Positions 10,077 through 19,749 of a stretch of DNA of 64,000 nt are shown here, one piece after another. Under the pieces are notes generated by a model that saw only the letters and a list, made by a program, of their open reading frames with translations, was not told the origin of the DNA and searched no databases. Origin of the DNA: Salinicola avicenniae (GTDB taxonomy: Bacteria > Pseudomonadota > Gammaproteobacteria > Pseudomonadales > Halomonadaceae); the NCBI RefSeq assembly GCF_023736115.1, contig NZ_JAKQZC010000001.1, positions 496,001 through 560,000 on the forward strand, written 5' to 3'. The translations under genes were made by a program, and so were the position numbers. Numbering within the stretch: the stretch's first letter is position 1; each line of letters opens with the position of its first letter.

Positions 10077-10126
10077 ATCGTTATATTTTAACTTTTTTCA
10101 CTATCTGTTCTGTAAAATCTAACGAT
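10077..10126. promoter_or_regulatory. Divergent AT-rich inverted repeat, LysR operator candidate
   Basis: Between the TDT gene and the divergent LysR gene lies an AT-rich dyad. The left arm ATCGTTATATTTTAAC (10077-10092) is matched by the right arm GTAAAATCTAACGAT (10112-10126) in inverted orientation, with one gap and one mismatch. The outer seven bases ATCGTTA/TAACGAT pair perfectly. LysR-type regulators commonly bind such dyads in divergent promoter regions. The composition is sharply lower in GC than the flanking coding sequence. Confidence 0.55.
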
Positions 10127-10152
10127 TTTGTCGAGAGCGGCGAGGATGCGCG

Positions 10153-11055
10153 ATGGCCATGACGTTCCGTCAGCTGCAGGTGTTCGTGGCCGTGGCCAGG
10201 GAGCGCACGCTGACGCAGGCGGCAGCGCGTCTTTTCCTGAGCAAGCCGGCGGTCAGCAGTGCGCTCGCCGAGCTGGAAAAGCAGTGTGGCCGCGCGCTGT
10301 TCGACCGCCACCGTAACCGGCTGCATCTCAATGACCAGGGGCGGCGTCTGCTGCCACTGGCCGATGAGCTACTGGCGCGGAGCGAGGCGATCGATCATCT
10401 GTTCGGCAACGAGGCGCTGGGCGGACAGCTGCATATCGGCGCGAGCTATACCATCGGCCACCAGCTGCTGCCGAGCCTGCTACGGGACTTTCGGGCGGCG
10501 ACGGGGCATCGCGAGCAGCAGGTGACGATCGCCAACAGCGCCGCGATCTGCGCGTCGCTGGAAGCGTTCGAGCACGATATCGGGATGATCGAGGGACGCT
10601 TGGCCGACGAGCGGTTCGTGGTGTTGCCGTGGCGGCAGGATCGCATGTGCGTGGTGGCGGCGCCGGAGCATCCGCTGGCCGGCCGCGGCGCCGTCGAGGT
10701 CGCCTCGCTGGCCGCGCACGACTGGCTGCTGCGCGAGCCCGGTTCGGGTACCCGCGAGCAGTTCATGCGCTTTATCGCCCCTCAGTTGCCGAATTGGCGT
10801 ATCGCGCTCGAGATCAACTCCGCCGAAGCGATCATCAACGCCGCCGCGGTCGGACTCGGCTTGACCTGCGTATCGACGCTGGAGGCCCGTCACGCGCTGC
10901 GCGACGGGCGACTGGTCGAGATCGATGTGGGGCTGGCCATGACGCGGGAGTTCAGCCTGGTCGTGCACCGCGACAAGTATCGCAGCCCCCTGATCGAGCG
11001 GTTTCTCGCCTTCTGCCAGACGTGGCAGGAGGGGGCCGCGCTACCGTCGCCCTGA
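10153..11055 (+). CDS. LysR-family transcriptional regulator
   Basis: A 300-residue LysR-type regulator similar to the CysB/CbbR-like group that starts MTFRQLQVFVAVARERTLTQ. The helix-turn-helix covers residues 3-62 with LSKPAVSSALAELEKQCGRA. The effector domain follows, with SYTIGHQLLPSLL and GLTCVSTLEA. Start: GAGG nine bases before the ATG. It is divergent from the TDT transporter gene, 136 bp apart, and probably controls it through the dyad at 10077-10126. It ends one base before the convergent DUF2501 gene. Confidence 0.88.
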   Translation: MAMTFRQLQVFVAVARERTLTQAAARLFLSKPAVSSALAELEKQCGRALFDRHRNRLHLNDQGRRLLPLADELLARSEAIDHLFGNEALGGQLHIGASYTIGHQLLPSLLRDFRAATGHREQQVTIANSAAICASLEAFEHDIGMIEGRLADERFVVLPWRQDRMCVVAAPEHPLAGRGAVEVASLAAHDWLLREPGSGTREQFMRFIAPQLPNWRIALEINSAEAIINAAAVGLGLTCVSTLEARHALRDGRLVEIDVGLAMTREFSLVVHRDKYRSPLIERFLAFCQTWQEGAALPSP

Positions 11056-11056
11056 C

Positions 11057-11533
11057 TCAGCCGCCGAGAAACGACGACATCGCCTGGTCGGCGATCATGC
11101 CGCAGGCGCGCTCGCCGAGCTGGTCCTTGAGGCCGGTCAGGCTAAAGGACTGGCCATTACCGCCCTGAAGCAGTCCGCTCAGCCCTTCGCGATAGGACGT
11201 CGACTGCTCGGCCTGGGCCTGGCCGCCGAACTGTTCCATCAGGCGATTCTTGACGCGCTCGCTGGTGCTCTCCATGTATCCCTGCTCCTGACAGTAGCCG
11301 AGTACGCCGGCTGCGTTCTGTACGCTGCCGAGATTCAGCGAGCCGCTGCCGAGCGCATTCAACAGCGACGCGCCGCTACTGGCGCTGGCGCCGGAACTGG
11401 ACTGACCGGACAGCAGATTGCCGGCGCTTTGCGTGGCGCTGTCGAGACTGAAGGCATTGGCCAGCGGCGCCGCGCTCAGGGTGGCCGTCAGCAGGATGGT
11501 GGAGAGCGTGGTGACAACGAGATGACGTGGCAT
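11057..11533 (-). CDS. DUF2501 secreted protein (YjjA-like)
   Basis: A 158-residue exported protein. Residues 1-27 are a signal peptide ending ANA before FSLDS. A Ser/Gly-rich linker (SGQSSSGASASSGASLL) precedes a conserved C-terminal region with two cysteines: GVLGYCQEQGYMES and LKDQLGERACGMIADQAM. This pattern matches DUF2501 proteins such as E. coli YjjA, whose function is unknown. GGGAGTT lies eight bases before the ATG. It is convergent with the LysR gene, one base between the stops. Confidence 0.8.
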   Translation of the reverse strand: MPRHLVVTTLSTILLTATLSAAPLANAFSLDSATQSAGNLLSGQSSSGASASSGASLLNALGSGSLNLGSVQNAAGVLGYCQEQGYMESTSERVKNRLMEQFGGQAQAEQSTSYREGLSGLLQGGNGQSFSLTGLKDQLGERACGMIADQAMSSFLGG

Positions 11534-11805
11534 GCAGGTAACTCCCGGCTTGCTATCGATGAGACACACGGGCGTGTGTCGATGAGGCGCCGTATAACCC
11601 GGTAGCGACTAATAGCGACGTCTCGATCAACCCGGAAACGTCGGATGACGATGTGCCGTCCTGGCGCGCTCACGCTAGAGCAGTGGTCGGCACTTGTCCA
11701 TGCTGGCGCCTGGCCGGTCCTTGGCTCGATGCCGGCGGAATGGTCTAGGCTGACAGGCGGGTCGCGAAGGAGAGCGGCCCGCCAGCGACCAACCAAGGAG
11801 GCGTC

Positions 11806-11988
11806 ATGATCATTACCGTGGGCGAATTCAAGCAGCTGCTTGAGACGTACGATGATCAGCTGGAGTTGAGCTTCAGCGGTCTGGAGTATCATCGGCTGAG
11901 ACAGAAGGGCGACAAGCATCTGGAAGTCGAGTTCGAGGAGAAGGTCTTCAAGGACAAGCTGGGGCACACCCGCGTCTACGACGAGTAG
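11806..11988 (+). CDS. Small conserved acidic protein of unknown function
   Basis: A 60-residue protein starting MIITVGEFKQLLETYDDQLE, rich in Glu, Asp and Lys (about 40% charged). A near-perfect ribosome site AAGGAGG lies five bases before the ATG, which strongly supports translation. There is no signal peptide or membrane segment. The pattern resembles short cytoplasmic proteins of one mixed alpha/beta domain. A long hairpin follows at 12002-12034. Function not recognised. Confidence 0.75.
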   Translation: MIITVGEFKQLLETYDDQLELSFSGLEYHRLRQKGDKHLEVEFEEKVFKDKLGHTRVYDE

Positions 11989-12001
11989 GGCCGATGCGAG
12001 C

Positions 12002-12034
12002 GGCATGGCCGGCGCGAAAGCGCGCCGGCGTGCC
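12002..12034 (+). terminator. Long GC-rich hairpin, probable terminator
   Basis: A stem of about 14 pairs with one bulge: GGCATG, bulged G, CCGGCGCG, loop AAAG, CGCGCCGGCGTGCC. It lies 14 bp after the small acidic protein gene and before ubiM. The tail is only GCTTTG, so a classic U-tract is missing and it may be an attenuating or mRNA-stabilising structure. Confidence 0.5.
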
Positions 12035-12102
12035 GCTTTGTCGCTTCGCCACGCGACGCTTTTCCGTTACGGTACGTTCTCGGTTCAGCAGGGACGGCAC
12101 AG

Positions 12103-13335
12103 ATGGATGAGGCAACCCCCAACACACGGGTCGACGTGGCCATCGTCGGCGCGGGCCCGATCGGACTCTGCTTCGCCAGAGCGCTGTCGCGCCGCGGGAT
12201 TCGCGCGGCGCTGATCGACCGGCAGTCGCGCGAAGCGCTGGCGAATCCGCCCGGCGATGGCCGCGAGATCGCGCTGACGCAGGCGTCGCAGGAGATCCTC
12301 GAGGCGCTATCGGTCGGCTCGCACATCCCCGCCGAGGCCCGCGCACCCCTACGCGCGGCCAAGGTATTCGACGGCCAGTCGCTGTTCTCCATGCAGATCG
12401 CGCCCTCGTCGCGACACGATGAGCCACTTGGCTGCCTGGTGCCCAACCAGACGATTCGTCGGGCCGCCTATGCTGCGCTGACGACAGAGACTGCCGCGGG
12501 CGACACGGCGACTCCCGCCGGCGAGATTCTCTGGCGCGACGCGCGCGAGATCGCGCGGTTCGAGGCCGACGATACGCATGTGACGATTCGCCTCGACGAC
12601 GGCGAGTGCCTCGAGGCGTCGCTACTGGTCGCGGCCGATGGCCGTTTCTCGATGACGCGCCGGCGCATGGGCATTCCCGCGCACACCTACCAGCACGGCC
12701 AGCACATGCTGGTGTGCCGCATGCACCACGAGCGCGCGCACGACCACACCGCCTGGGAGTGGTTCGGCCACGGTCAGACGCTGGCGCTGCTGCCGGTCGA
12801 TGCACACTGCTCCTCGGTCGTGCTGACGTTGCCGCCGGCGGCCATGGAAGCACTGCTGGCGCTACCGCAAGCGGCCTTCGAAGCCGACATCACCGCGCGA
12901 TTCGAGCATCGTCTTGGCACGATGACGCGCGCGGCGGAGCCGCACAGCTACCCGTTGGCGAGCGTCTATGCCGAGCGCTTCGTGGCACCGCGGCAGGCGC
13001 TGATCGGTGATGCGGCCGTCGGCATGCATCCGGTCACCGCACACGGTTTCAACCTGGGGCTGCAGGGGCTCTGGCGCCTGGCCAATCGGCTTGGCGACGC
13101 CTATCAAGCCGGCGAGGATCTGGGGGCGTTGGCCTTGCTCAAGCGCTACCAGCACGAACAGCGGCTGGCGACAGCGCCGTTGTTCGCGGCCACCCTGGCG
13201 GTGGTCGGACTCTATACCGATGATCGCGCCCCGGCGCGACTGCTGCGTAAGGCGGTGCTGCGTGTCGGCGAGGCGGCCTGGCCGGTGCGCCGGCTCATCG
13301 CCGGGCATCTCATGCGCTCGGCGGATAAATCCTGA
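12103..13335 (+). CDS. ubiM: UbiH/COQ6-family FAD hydroxylase, probable UbiM (ubiquinone synthesis)
   Basis: A 410-residue flavoprotein monooxygenase that hydroxylates the ubiquinone ring. The FAD-binding GxGxxG is VDVAIVGAGPIGLCFARAL (residues about 10-28). The middle motif LVAADGRFSMTRRRMGIP holds the conserved Asp, and the second FAD motif is ALIGDAAVGMHPVTAHGFNL. The N-terminal region and NPPGDGREIALTQASQEIL fit UbiM, the enzyme described in some proteobacteria as hydroxylating position C5 (and others). UbiH or UbiF are the alternatives. It stands alone with AGGGACGG before the ATG. Confidence 0.75.
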   Translation: MDEATPNTRVDVAIVGAGPIGLCFARALSRRGIRAALIDRQSREALANPPGDGREIALTQASQEILEALSVGSHIPAEARAPLRAAKVFDGQSLFSMQIAPSSRHDEPLGCLVPNQTIRRAAYAALTTETAAGDTATPAGEILWRDAREIARFEADDTHVTIRLDDGECLEASLLVAADGRFSMTRRRMGIPAHTYQHGQHMLVCRMHHERAHDHTAWEWFGHGQTLALLPVDAHCSSVVLTLPPAAMEALLALPQAAFEADITARFEHRLGTMTRAAEPHSYPLASVYAERFVAPRQALIGDAAVGMHPVTAHGFNLGLQGLWRLANRLGDAYQAGEDLGALALLKRYQHEQRLATAPLFAATLAVVGLYTDDRAPARLLRKAVLRVGEAAWPVRRLIAGHLMRSADKS

Positions 13336-13465
13336 CAGCGTCTGGCGCCCACGTTTTGCCCCCAGGTTTTCCGCTATTCTGGTAACGCTATCGTCAGGTT
13401 TCGTCGTGCCGGCGCCGTGATCGACTCGCCGACCCTGGCGTCATTTCCCTGTCACAGGAGCTTAC

Positions 13466-14371
13466 ATGGATCTGGCAATGGTGGGGTTGGGGCGCATGGG
13501 CGCCAACATGGCCGAAAGGCTGGTGCGTGGCGGTCATCGGGTGGTTGGGCATGATCCTGGCGAGGAGGCTCTGACACGCGCGGCCGGGAAGGGTATCGAG
13601 CCTGCGGCCTCGCTGGCCGCGGCGGTCGAGGCGTTGCCGACGCCGCGCATCGTCTGGCTGATGATTCCGGCGGGCGCGCTCGTCGATACGCTGCTCGACG
13701 AACTGCAGCCGCTGCTCTCGGCTGACGATATCGTCATCGACGGTGGCAACTCGCTCTACAAGGACACGGTGGCGCGGGCCGAGCGCTTGCGCGAGCACGA
13801 CCTTCACTATGTCGATGTCGGCACCAGTGGTGGTGTATGGGGGCTCGCCGAAGGCTACAGCATGATGGTCGGCGGCGAGACGGCCGTGGTCGACTCGCTC
13901 GCGCCGCTGTTCGAGACGTTGGCGCCGGCTGCCGGCAAGGGCTGGGGCCACGTCGGCCCGAGTGGCGCCGGGCACTTCTCCAAGATGATCCACAATGGCA
14001 TCGAGTACGGCATGATGCAGTCCTATGCGGAGGGCTTCGCGATCCTGCAGAAGAAGACCGAGTTCGATCTCGATCTGCATCAGGTCGCCGAGATCTGGCG
14101 TCATGGCAGCGTGGTGCGTTCCTGGCTGCTCGATCTCACCGCCAATGCGTTGGACAAGAACCCCGCTCTGGCGGGTATCGCGCCCTATGTCTCGGATTCC
14201 GGCGAGGGGCGTTGGACCGTGGCCGAGGCGGTCGAGCTTGACGTCAGCGCGCCGGTCATTACCCTGTCGCTGCTCGAGCGTCTGCGTTCCCGCGAGTCGG
14301 ATGCCTTTGGCGACAAGCTGCTCGCCGCGATGCGTAACGAGTTCGGCGGCCACGCGATCAAGTCGGACTGA
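13466..14371 (+). CDS. gnd: 6-phosphogluconate dehydrogenase, decarboxylating, short form
   Basis: A 301-residue enzyme oxidising 6-phosphogluconate to ribulose 5-phosphate and CO2. It starts MDLAMVGLGRMGANMAERLV with the dinucleotide fold. Catalytic and substrate motifs follow: VIDGGNSLYKD, VDVGTSGGVWGL, MMVGGE, and GPSGAGHFSKMIHNGIEYGM with the catalytic Lys and Asn. At about 300 residues it is the short monofunctional form, often NAD-preferring, rather than the 470-residue E. coli Gnd. A good AGGAG precedes the ATG. A hairpin with an 18-base loop at 14426-14466 probably ends the transcript. Confidence 0.88.
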   Translation: MDLAMVGLGRMGANMAERLVRGGHRVVGHDPGEEALTRAAGKGIEPAASLAAAVEALPTPRIVWLMIPAGALVDTLLDELQPLLSADDIVIDGGNSLYKDTVARAERLREHDLHYVDVGTSGGVWGLAEGYSMMVGGETAVVDSLAPLFETLAPAAGKGWGHVGPSGAGHFSKMIHNGIEYGMMQSYAEGFAILQKKTEFDLDLHQVAEIWRHGSVVRSWLLDLTANALDKNPALAGIAPYVSDSGEGRWTVAEAVELDVSAPVITLSLLERLRSRESDAFGDKLLAAMRNEFGGHAIKSD

Positions 14372-14425
14372 CCCCGCTGCCTGTCCGCTGAATCGTGGTC
14401 ATGAATCGGCTACCAGATGTAGTAC

Positions 14426-14466
14426 CGAAATGCGCCTTTCGACACTAGTCGGTTGGCGCATTTTCG
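14426..14466 (+). terminator. Hairpin after gnd
   Basis: An inverted repeat CGAAATGCGCC (14426-14436) and GGCGCATTTTCG (14455-14466) with an 18-base loop, 54 bp after the gnd stop. The right arm itself supplies a TTTT run. It separates gnd from the nrd operon promoter region. Confidence 0.6.
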
Positions 14467-14541
14467 TTGAGAGAGAGAAATTTCGAGACGCTTGACAGGC
14501 CATGAGGCGCGCTATGACGCGGGCTCTGGAGAGGCGAAAAA

Positions 14542-14550
14542 TTGTCCACA
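14542..14550 (+). promoter_or_regulatory. DnaA-box-like nonamer upstream of nrdHIEF
   Basis: TTGTCCACA differs from the consensus DnaA box TTATCCACA at one position. It lies 180 bp upstream of nrdH. DnaA boxes are known to control nrdAB in E. coli; a role here is inferred only from sequence and place. Confidence 0.3.
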
Positions 14551-14597
14551 GGAATCTCACAAAAAAAGACCACATCTATGCTTGGAAAAGCGATGGC

Positions 14598-14613
14598 CTA
14601 CCATATATAGTGT
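14598..14613 (+). promoter_or_regulatory. NrdR-box-like site upstream of nrdHIEF
   Basis: CTACCATATATAGTGT matches the NrdR consensus acaCwATATaTwGtgt at 13 of 16 positions, including the central ATATAT core and the GTGT arm. It lies 109 bp before the nrdH start. A weaker second copy at 14567-14582 (9 of 16 matches) starts 31 bp upstream, the usual spacing for paired NrdR boxes. NrdR is the ATP/dATP-sensing repressor of ribonucleotide reductase operons. Confidence 0.65.
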
Positions 14614-14708
14614 TTCTCAGAGGCGGCGGAGACGGGGCGATAGCGTCATTTCCGCGCCAACAGGTCCGCGCCATCGCACATCGATGGGCGTCTCATCACG
14701 TCACGGAT

Positions 14709-14727
14709 GGTAATGATTATCATGAGC
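14709..14727 (+). promoter_or_regulatory. Fur-box-like site overlapping the nrdH start codon
   Basis: GGTAATGATTATCATGAGC matches the 19-bp Fur consensus GATAATGATAATCATTATC at 15 of 19 positions. It covers the nrdH ATG at 14722. Class Ib nrdHIEF of E. coli is known to be Fur-repressed, so iron control is expected. The location over the start codon, well downstream of the NrdR-like box, suggests a roadblock or a promoter very close to the gene. Confidence 0.6.
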
Positions 14728-14946
14728 ATCACGATCTATAGCAAACCTGCCTGCGTCCAGTGCAACGCCACTTACCGCGCCCTGGACAAACAAGGGATCG
14801 ACTATACCGTGGTCGACCTGACGCAGGACGCCGATGCGATGCAGCGCGTACAGGATCTGGGCTATCGCCAAGTCCCGGTCGTCGTGGCCGGTGAAGACCA
14901 CTGGGCCGGTTTCCGCCCGGACAAGATCAGCACGCTGGTCGCCTGA
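14722..14946 (+). CDS. nrdH: NrdH glutaredoxin-like electron donor
   Basis: A 74-residue glutaredoxin-fold protein that reduces the NrdEF ribonucleotide reductase and is itself reduced by thioredoxin reductase. The redox motif is SKPACVQCNATYRAL (CVQC, residues 11-14). The family C-terminal GEDHWAGFRPDKI matches the NrdH signature. Three in-frame ATGs occur (14707, 14713, 14722); 14722 is chosen because the protein then starts MSITIYSKP like known NrdH. The ribosome site is poor (GGTAATG) and lies inside the Fur-like box. First gene of nrdHIEF. Confidence 0.92.
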   Translation: MSITIYSKPACVQCNATYRALDKQGIDYTVVDLTQDADAMQRVQDLGYRQVPVVVAGEDHWAGFRPDKISTLVA

Positions 14947-15057
14947 TCCCTCTCTAGTTTGGCGTCCGAGGTCCCTCGGGCGCAGCAGTCTCGTTTTCTC
15001 TTGTCGGGTGGCGCACTCTCACGCTGTCCGATATGGCGCAGAGCGCGGGAGATCGTC

Positions 15058-15462
15058 ATGGCTGAGCTGGTCTATTTTTCGACCAAGTCAGGCAACACGC
15101 GACGCTTCGTGGAAAAGCTGGGCATACCGGCAAGCCGCATTCCGCTGAATCGTGACGACCCGCCCCTGCGTGCCGACGAGCCTTATATTCTCATCGTGCC
15201 GACCTATGGCGATGGCGATCCGAAAACCTCGGTGCCGCCGCAGGTCATCCGGTTTCTCAACGATGAGCACAACCGATCCCTGATCCGGGGCGTGATTGCC
15301 GGAGGCAACTCCAATTTTGGAGCGGCCTTTGGCCTGGCCGGTCGGGTGATCGCGCAGAAATGCCAGATACCGTATCTCTACCGTTTCGAGCTGATGGGCA
15401 CCCAAGAAGATGTCCGTCGCGTTATTGCAGGGGTGAATGAATTTTGGAAACGCTCAGCCTAG
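15058..15462 (+). CDS. nrdI: NrdI flavodoxin-like activator of class Ib reductase
   Basis: A 134-residue flavodoxin-like FMN protein that delivers the oxidant used to assemble the manganese-tyrosyl radical of NrdF. Motifs: [18 protein letters not shown] for the phosphate of [23 protein letters not shown], and the [15 protein letters not shown] loop. GGGAG lies eight bases before the ATG. It is 111 bp after nrdH and overlaps nrdE by 19 bases. Confidence 0.92.
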   Translation: MAELVYFSTKSGNTRRFVEKLGIPASRIPLNRDDPPLRADEPYILIVPTYGDGDPKTSVPPQVIRFLNDEHNRSLIRGVIAGGNSNFGAAFGLAGRVIAQKCQIPYLYRFELMGTQEDVRRVIAGVNEFWKRSA

Positions 15463-17615
15463 ACAAAGCGGCGGCAACGCGACCCGCGGCCGACCACAAC
15501 GCCAAGACGCTGGACTACCACGCGCTCAACGCCATGTTGAACCTGTACGACGCCGAAGGCCGTCTGCAGCTCGACAAGGACCGCGAGGCCGCGCGTCAGT
15601 ATTTCCTGCAGCACGTGAACCAGAACACCGTGTTCTTCCACTCGCTGAAGGAAAAGCTCGACTACCTGGTGGAAGAGGGGTACTACGAGTCGGCCGTGCT
15701 CGATCAGTACGACTTCGACTTCGTCAGCGCGCTGTTCGATCAGGCCTATGCGGTCAAGTTCCGCTTCCAGAGCTTCCTGGGCGCTTTCAAGTACTACACC
15801 AGCTATACGCTCAAGACCTTCGACGGCAAGCGCTACCTCGAGCGCTTCGAAGATCGCGTTTGCATGGTCGCGCTGTCGCTCGCGCGCGGTGACGAGACGC
15901 TCGCGCGGCACCTGGTCGACGAGATCCTTCACGGCCGCTTCCAGCCGGCGACGCCGACCTTCCTCAACTGCGGCAAGCAGCAGCGTGGCGAGCTGGTCTC
16001 CTGCTTCCTGCTGCGCATCGAGGACAACATGGAGTCCATCGGGCGCTCCATCAACTCGGCGCTGCAGCTCTCCAAGCGCGGCGGCGGCGTGGCGTTCTCG
16101 CTCTCCAACGTGCGCGAGTCAGGGGCGCCGATCAAGCGTATCGAGAACCAGTCCTCCGGCATCATCCCGATCATGAAGATGCTCGAGGACGCGTTCTCCT
16201 ACGCCAACCAGCTTGGCGCGCGCCAGGGTGCGGGTGCGGTCTATCTCAACGCGCACCATCCGGATATCCTGCGTTTTCTCGACACCAAGCGCGAGAACGC
16301 CGACGAGAAGATCCGCATCAAGACGCTGTCGCTCGGCATCGTCATGCCGGACATCACCTTCGAGCTGGCCAAGCGCAACGAGGAGATGTATCTCTTCTCG
16401 CCCTACGACGTCGAGCGCATCTACGGCGTGCCATTCGGTGACATCAGCATCACCGAGAAGTACGAGGAGATGGTCGACGACGGGCGTATTCGCAAGAAGA
16501 AGATCAACGCGCGCGAGCTGTTCCAGACCATCGCCGAGCTGCAGTTCGAGTCCGGCTATCCGTACCTGATGTTCGAGGACACGGTAAACCGTGCCAACCC
16601 GATCCACGGCCGGATCAACATGTCGAACCTCTGCTCGGAGATCCTGCAGGTCAACACGCCGACCGAGTACGACGACGATCTCGGCTATCGCAAGATCGGC
16701 GAGGATATCTCCTGCAACCTGGGCTCGCTCAACATCGCCAAGGCGATGGATTCACCGGATTTCGGCGCGACCGTCGAAACCGCGATCCGCGGCCTGACCG
16801 CCGTTTCCGAGATGAGCGATATCACCTCGGTGCCGTCGATCGCCGAAGGCAATGCCAAGTCCCACGCTATCGGCCTGGGGCAGATGAACCTGCACGGCTA
16901 TCTGGCGCGTGAGCACATCTTCTACGGCAGTGAAGAGGGGCTGGACTTCACCAACCTCTACTTCTACACCGTGGCATTCCACGCCATCCGGGCTTCCAAT
17001 CTCATCGCCATCGAGCGCAACCAGCGCTTCGCCGGCTTCGAGCAGTCGACCTATGCCAGCGGTGAGTACTTCGACAAGTACACCGAGCAGGCGTGGTTGC
17101 CGAAGACCGAGAAGGTGCGCGCACTGTTCGAGAACAGCGGCATCCAAATTCCGACCCAGGACGACTGGCGCGAGCTGAAGGCCTCGGTCATGGCGCATGG
17201 CCTGTTCAACCGTAACCTGCAGGCGATCCCGCCGACCGGCTCGATCTCGTACATCAACAACTCGACCTCGAGCATCCACCCGGTGACGGCCAAGGTCGAG
17301 ATTCGCAAGGAAGGCAAGCTGGGCCGCGTCTACTATCCGGCGCCGTACCTGACCGACGAGAACCAGCAGTACTATCAGGATGCCTACGAGCTCGGCCCCG
17401 AGAAGATCATCGACACCTACGCCGAGGCGACACAGCACGTCGACCAGGGTTTGTCGCTGACGCTGTTCTTCCGCGACACGGCGACGACCCGCGACGTCAA
17501 CAAGGCGCAGATCTACGCCTGGCGCAAGGGCATCAAGACGATCTACTACATCCGTCTGCGTCAGGCGGCGCTGGAGGGGACCGAAGTCGAGGGTTGCGTC
17601 TCCTGCACGCTGTAA
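15444..17615 (+). CDS. nrdE: Class Ib ribonucleoside-diphosphate reductase, alpha subunit
   Basis: A 723-residue catalytic subunit reducing ribonucleoside diphosphates to deoxy forms. Active-site features: the first Cys in [15 protein letters not shown], the radical-site region in [13 protein letters not shown] with NxCx[19 protein letters not shown], and the C-terminal redox pair EGCVSC. It lacks the N-terminal ATP cone, as expected of class Ib. The start is a TTG at 15444 inside nrdI, with AGGGGTGA upstream; the next ATG would remove residues conserved with E. coli NrdE. Third gene of nrdHIEF. Confidence 0.95.
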   Translation: METLSLDKAAATRPAADHNAKTLDYHALNAMLNLYDAEGRLQLDKDREAARQYFLQHVNQNTVFFHSLKEKLDYLVEEGYYESAVLDQYDFDFVSALFDQAYAVKFRFQSFLGAFKYYTSYTLKTFDGKRYLERFEDRVCMVALSLARGDETLARHLVDEILHGRFQPATPTFLNCGKQQRGELVSCFLLRIEDNMESIGRSINSALQLSKRGGGVAFSLSNVRESGAPIKRIENQSSGIIPIMKMLEDAFSYANQLGARQGAGAVYLNAHHPDILRFLDTKRENADEKIRIKTLSLGIVMPDITFELAKRNEEMYLFSPYDVERIYGVPFGDISITEKYEEMVDDGRIRKKKINARELFQTIAELQFESGYPYLMFEDTVNRANPIHGRINMSNLCSEILQVNTPTEYDDDLGYRKIGEDISCNLGSLNIAKAMDSPDFGATVETAIRGLTAVSEMSDITSVPSIAEGNAKSHAIGLGQMNLHGYLAREHIFYGSEEGLDFTNLYFYTVAFHAIRASNLIAIERNQRFAGFEQSTYASGEYFDKYTEQAWLPKTEKVRALFENSGIQIPTQDDWRELKASVMAHGLFNRNLQAIPPTGSISYINNSTSSIHPVTAKVEIRKEGKLGRVYYPAPYLTDENQQYYQDAYELGPEKIIDTYAEATQHVDQGLSLTLFFRDTATTRDVNKAQIYAWRKGIKTIYYIRLRQAALEGTEVEGCVSCTL

Positions 17616-17654
17616 GCCTGAATCGCTGAATGTGTTTGAACGCGCCGGGCGTGA

Positions 17655-18680
<1,026 letters not shown>

Positions 18681-18710
18681 GTACACCAGGATGTGTCGGA
18701 GATGCGCCGG

Positions 18711-18734
18711 AAACCGCCCCTCATGGGGCGGTTT
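18711..18734 (+). terminator. Terminator hairpin after nrdF
   Basis: A perfect 10-bp stem AAACCGCCCC / GGGGCGGTTT with loop TCAT, 30 bp after the nrdF stop. The tail is CGCGTTG, without a long U-tract, though the stem itself ends in GTTT. Confidence 0.7.
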
Positions 18735-18863
18735 CGCGTTGTCGGCGAGGCGAATCGACAGGCGCCGTGCGCCGAGCTTCCATGCTCGCTGCACACTGGC
18801 TGCACGAAGCGTCGCGATAGTGGGGCGGCACCCTGTCTCGGTGCGCAACCTGGAGTGTCCCCC

Positions 18864-19613
18864 ATGAAACGTCCGATATCCTCTTTGCTGGCGCTCGCCG
18901 TGGCGGCCGCCTCTCTGTCTCCGCTGGCCCAGGCCGGATCGAACGATTCCACTCATACCCCGGTGGTGCATGGCGAGCCGCGCGTCCAGGCCAACCCGCT
19001 CAAGGACGCCGTGGTCGCGAGCTGGTCGCTGGATAACGATCAGCTTGCCGCGCTGGCCCGCTCCGACAGTGAATTTCGTGCCGGCCTGAGGCAGTTGCAT
19101 GATTCGCGCGACGACGCTTCGCGCGAGTCGCGTCGCGCCGCCGTCGAATCGCTGCTCGAGCAGCAGCGTGACCAGCTTTTGGGGACGCTCAGCGATGCAC
19201 AGCTGCACGCCTACCAGATGCTCGAGCGTCCGCGCCCAGCGATGCGGCGCCCTCATGACGGCCCTGACGTCGCCGACCAGCCGAGCCGGGAAGCATGGGC
19301 GTCGCACTGGCAGCAGCGCTTCGAACCGCTTTTCGCCAGCTGGCATCTGAGCGAGCAGCAGAGTGCCGAGGTCAGGAACGCGGAGCGTACTTTCTTCGAT
19401 GGCCTGCACGCGTTGAAGCGGCCCGATCGCAGGGCGCCTGATGCCGAGCACGACGCCCGCAGCGCGACCGTCCGGCAGCTCATCGAGCAGCGGCAGGCGG
19501 CGCTCTCCGAGGTGCTGAGCGATGACCAGTTGACCGCCTACGAGGCGCTGACGCGCCCGCCACATCATGCTCGAGGCCCCCATCCTAGGGGGGATTCACC
19601 CGCCGCTGGCTGA
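18864..19613 (+). CDS. Spy/CpxP-like periplasmic protein with internal duplication
   Basis: A 249-residue exported protein: signal peptide ending AQA at about residue 22, then two similar halves of about 85 residues. Half one runs WSLDNDQLAALARSDSEFR to LSDAQLHAYQMLERP; half two runs WHLSEQQSAEVRNAERTFF to LSDDQLTAYEALTRP. Each half ends in an LSxxQL(x)AYxxL segment reminiscent of the LTxxQ motif of Spy/CpxP chaperones. The C-terminus is His/Pro/Gly-rich. A periplasmic chaperone or stress sensor is an inference. GGAG lies nine bases before the ATG. Confidence 0.7.
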   Translation: MKRPISSLLALAVAAASLSPLAQAGSNDSTHTPVVHGEPRVQANPLKDAVVASWSLDNDQLAALARSDSEFRAGLRQLHDSRDDASRESRRAAVESLLEQQRDQLLGTLSDAQLHAYQMLERPRPAMRRPHDGPDVADQPSREAWASHWQQRFEPLFASWHLSEQQSAEVRNAERTFFDGLHALKRPDRRAPDAEHDARSATVRQLIEQRQAALSEVLSDDQLTAYEALTRPPHHARGPHPRGDSPAAG

Positions 19614-19749
19614 GGCGCACGTCTCTCGCCGCTTGTCCCGCCATGCCTCGGCGTTGCCCGGCTGCGTCGCCGAGGCCTGACGTAGCCCCATCGCGCTTGC
19701 TAGTCTTGGAGGCCTCTCTTTTCTACCTGTCGTGACCGGGAAACCTCTC

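Noticed and set aside
14502-14741. 79-codon plus-strand frame upstream of nrdH
   Set aside because: It has no ribosome site and crosses the NrdR-like box, the Fur-like box and the nrdH start; it is a leader region.
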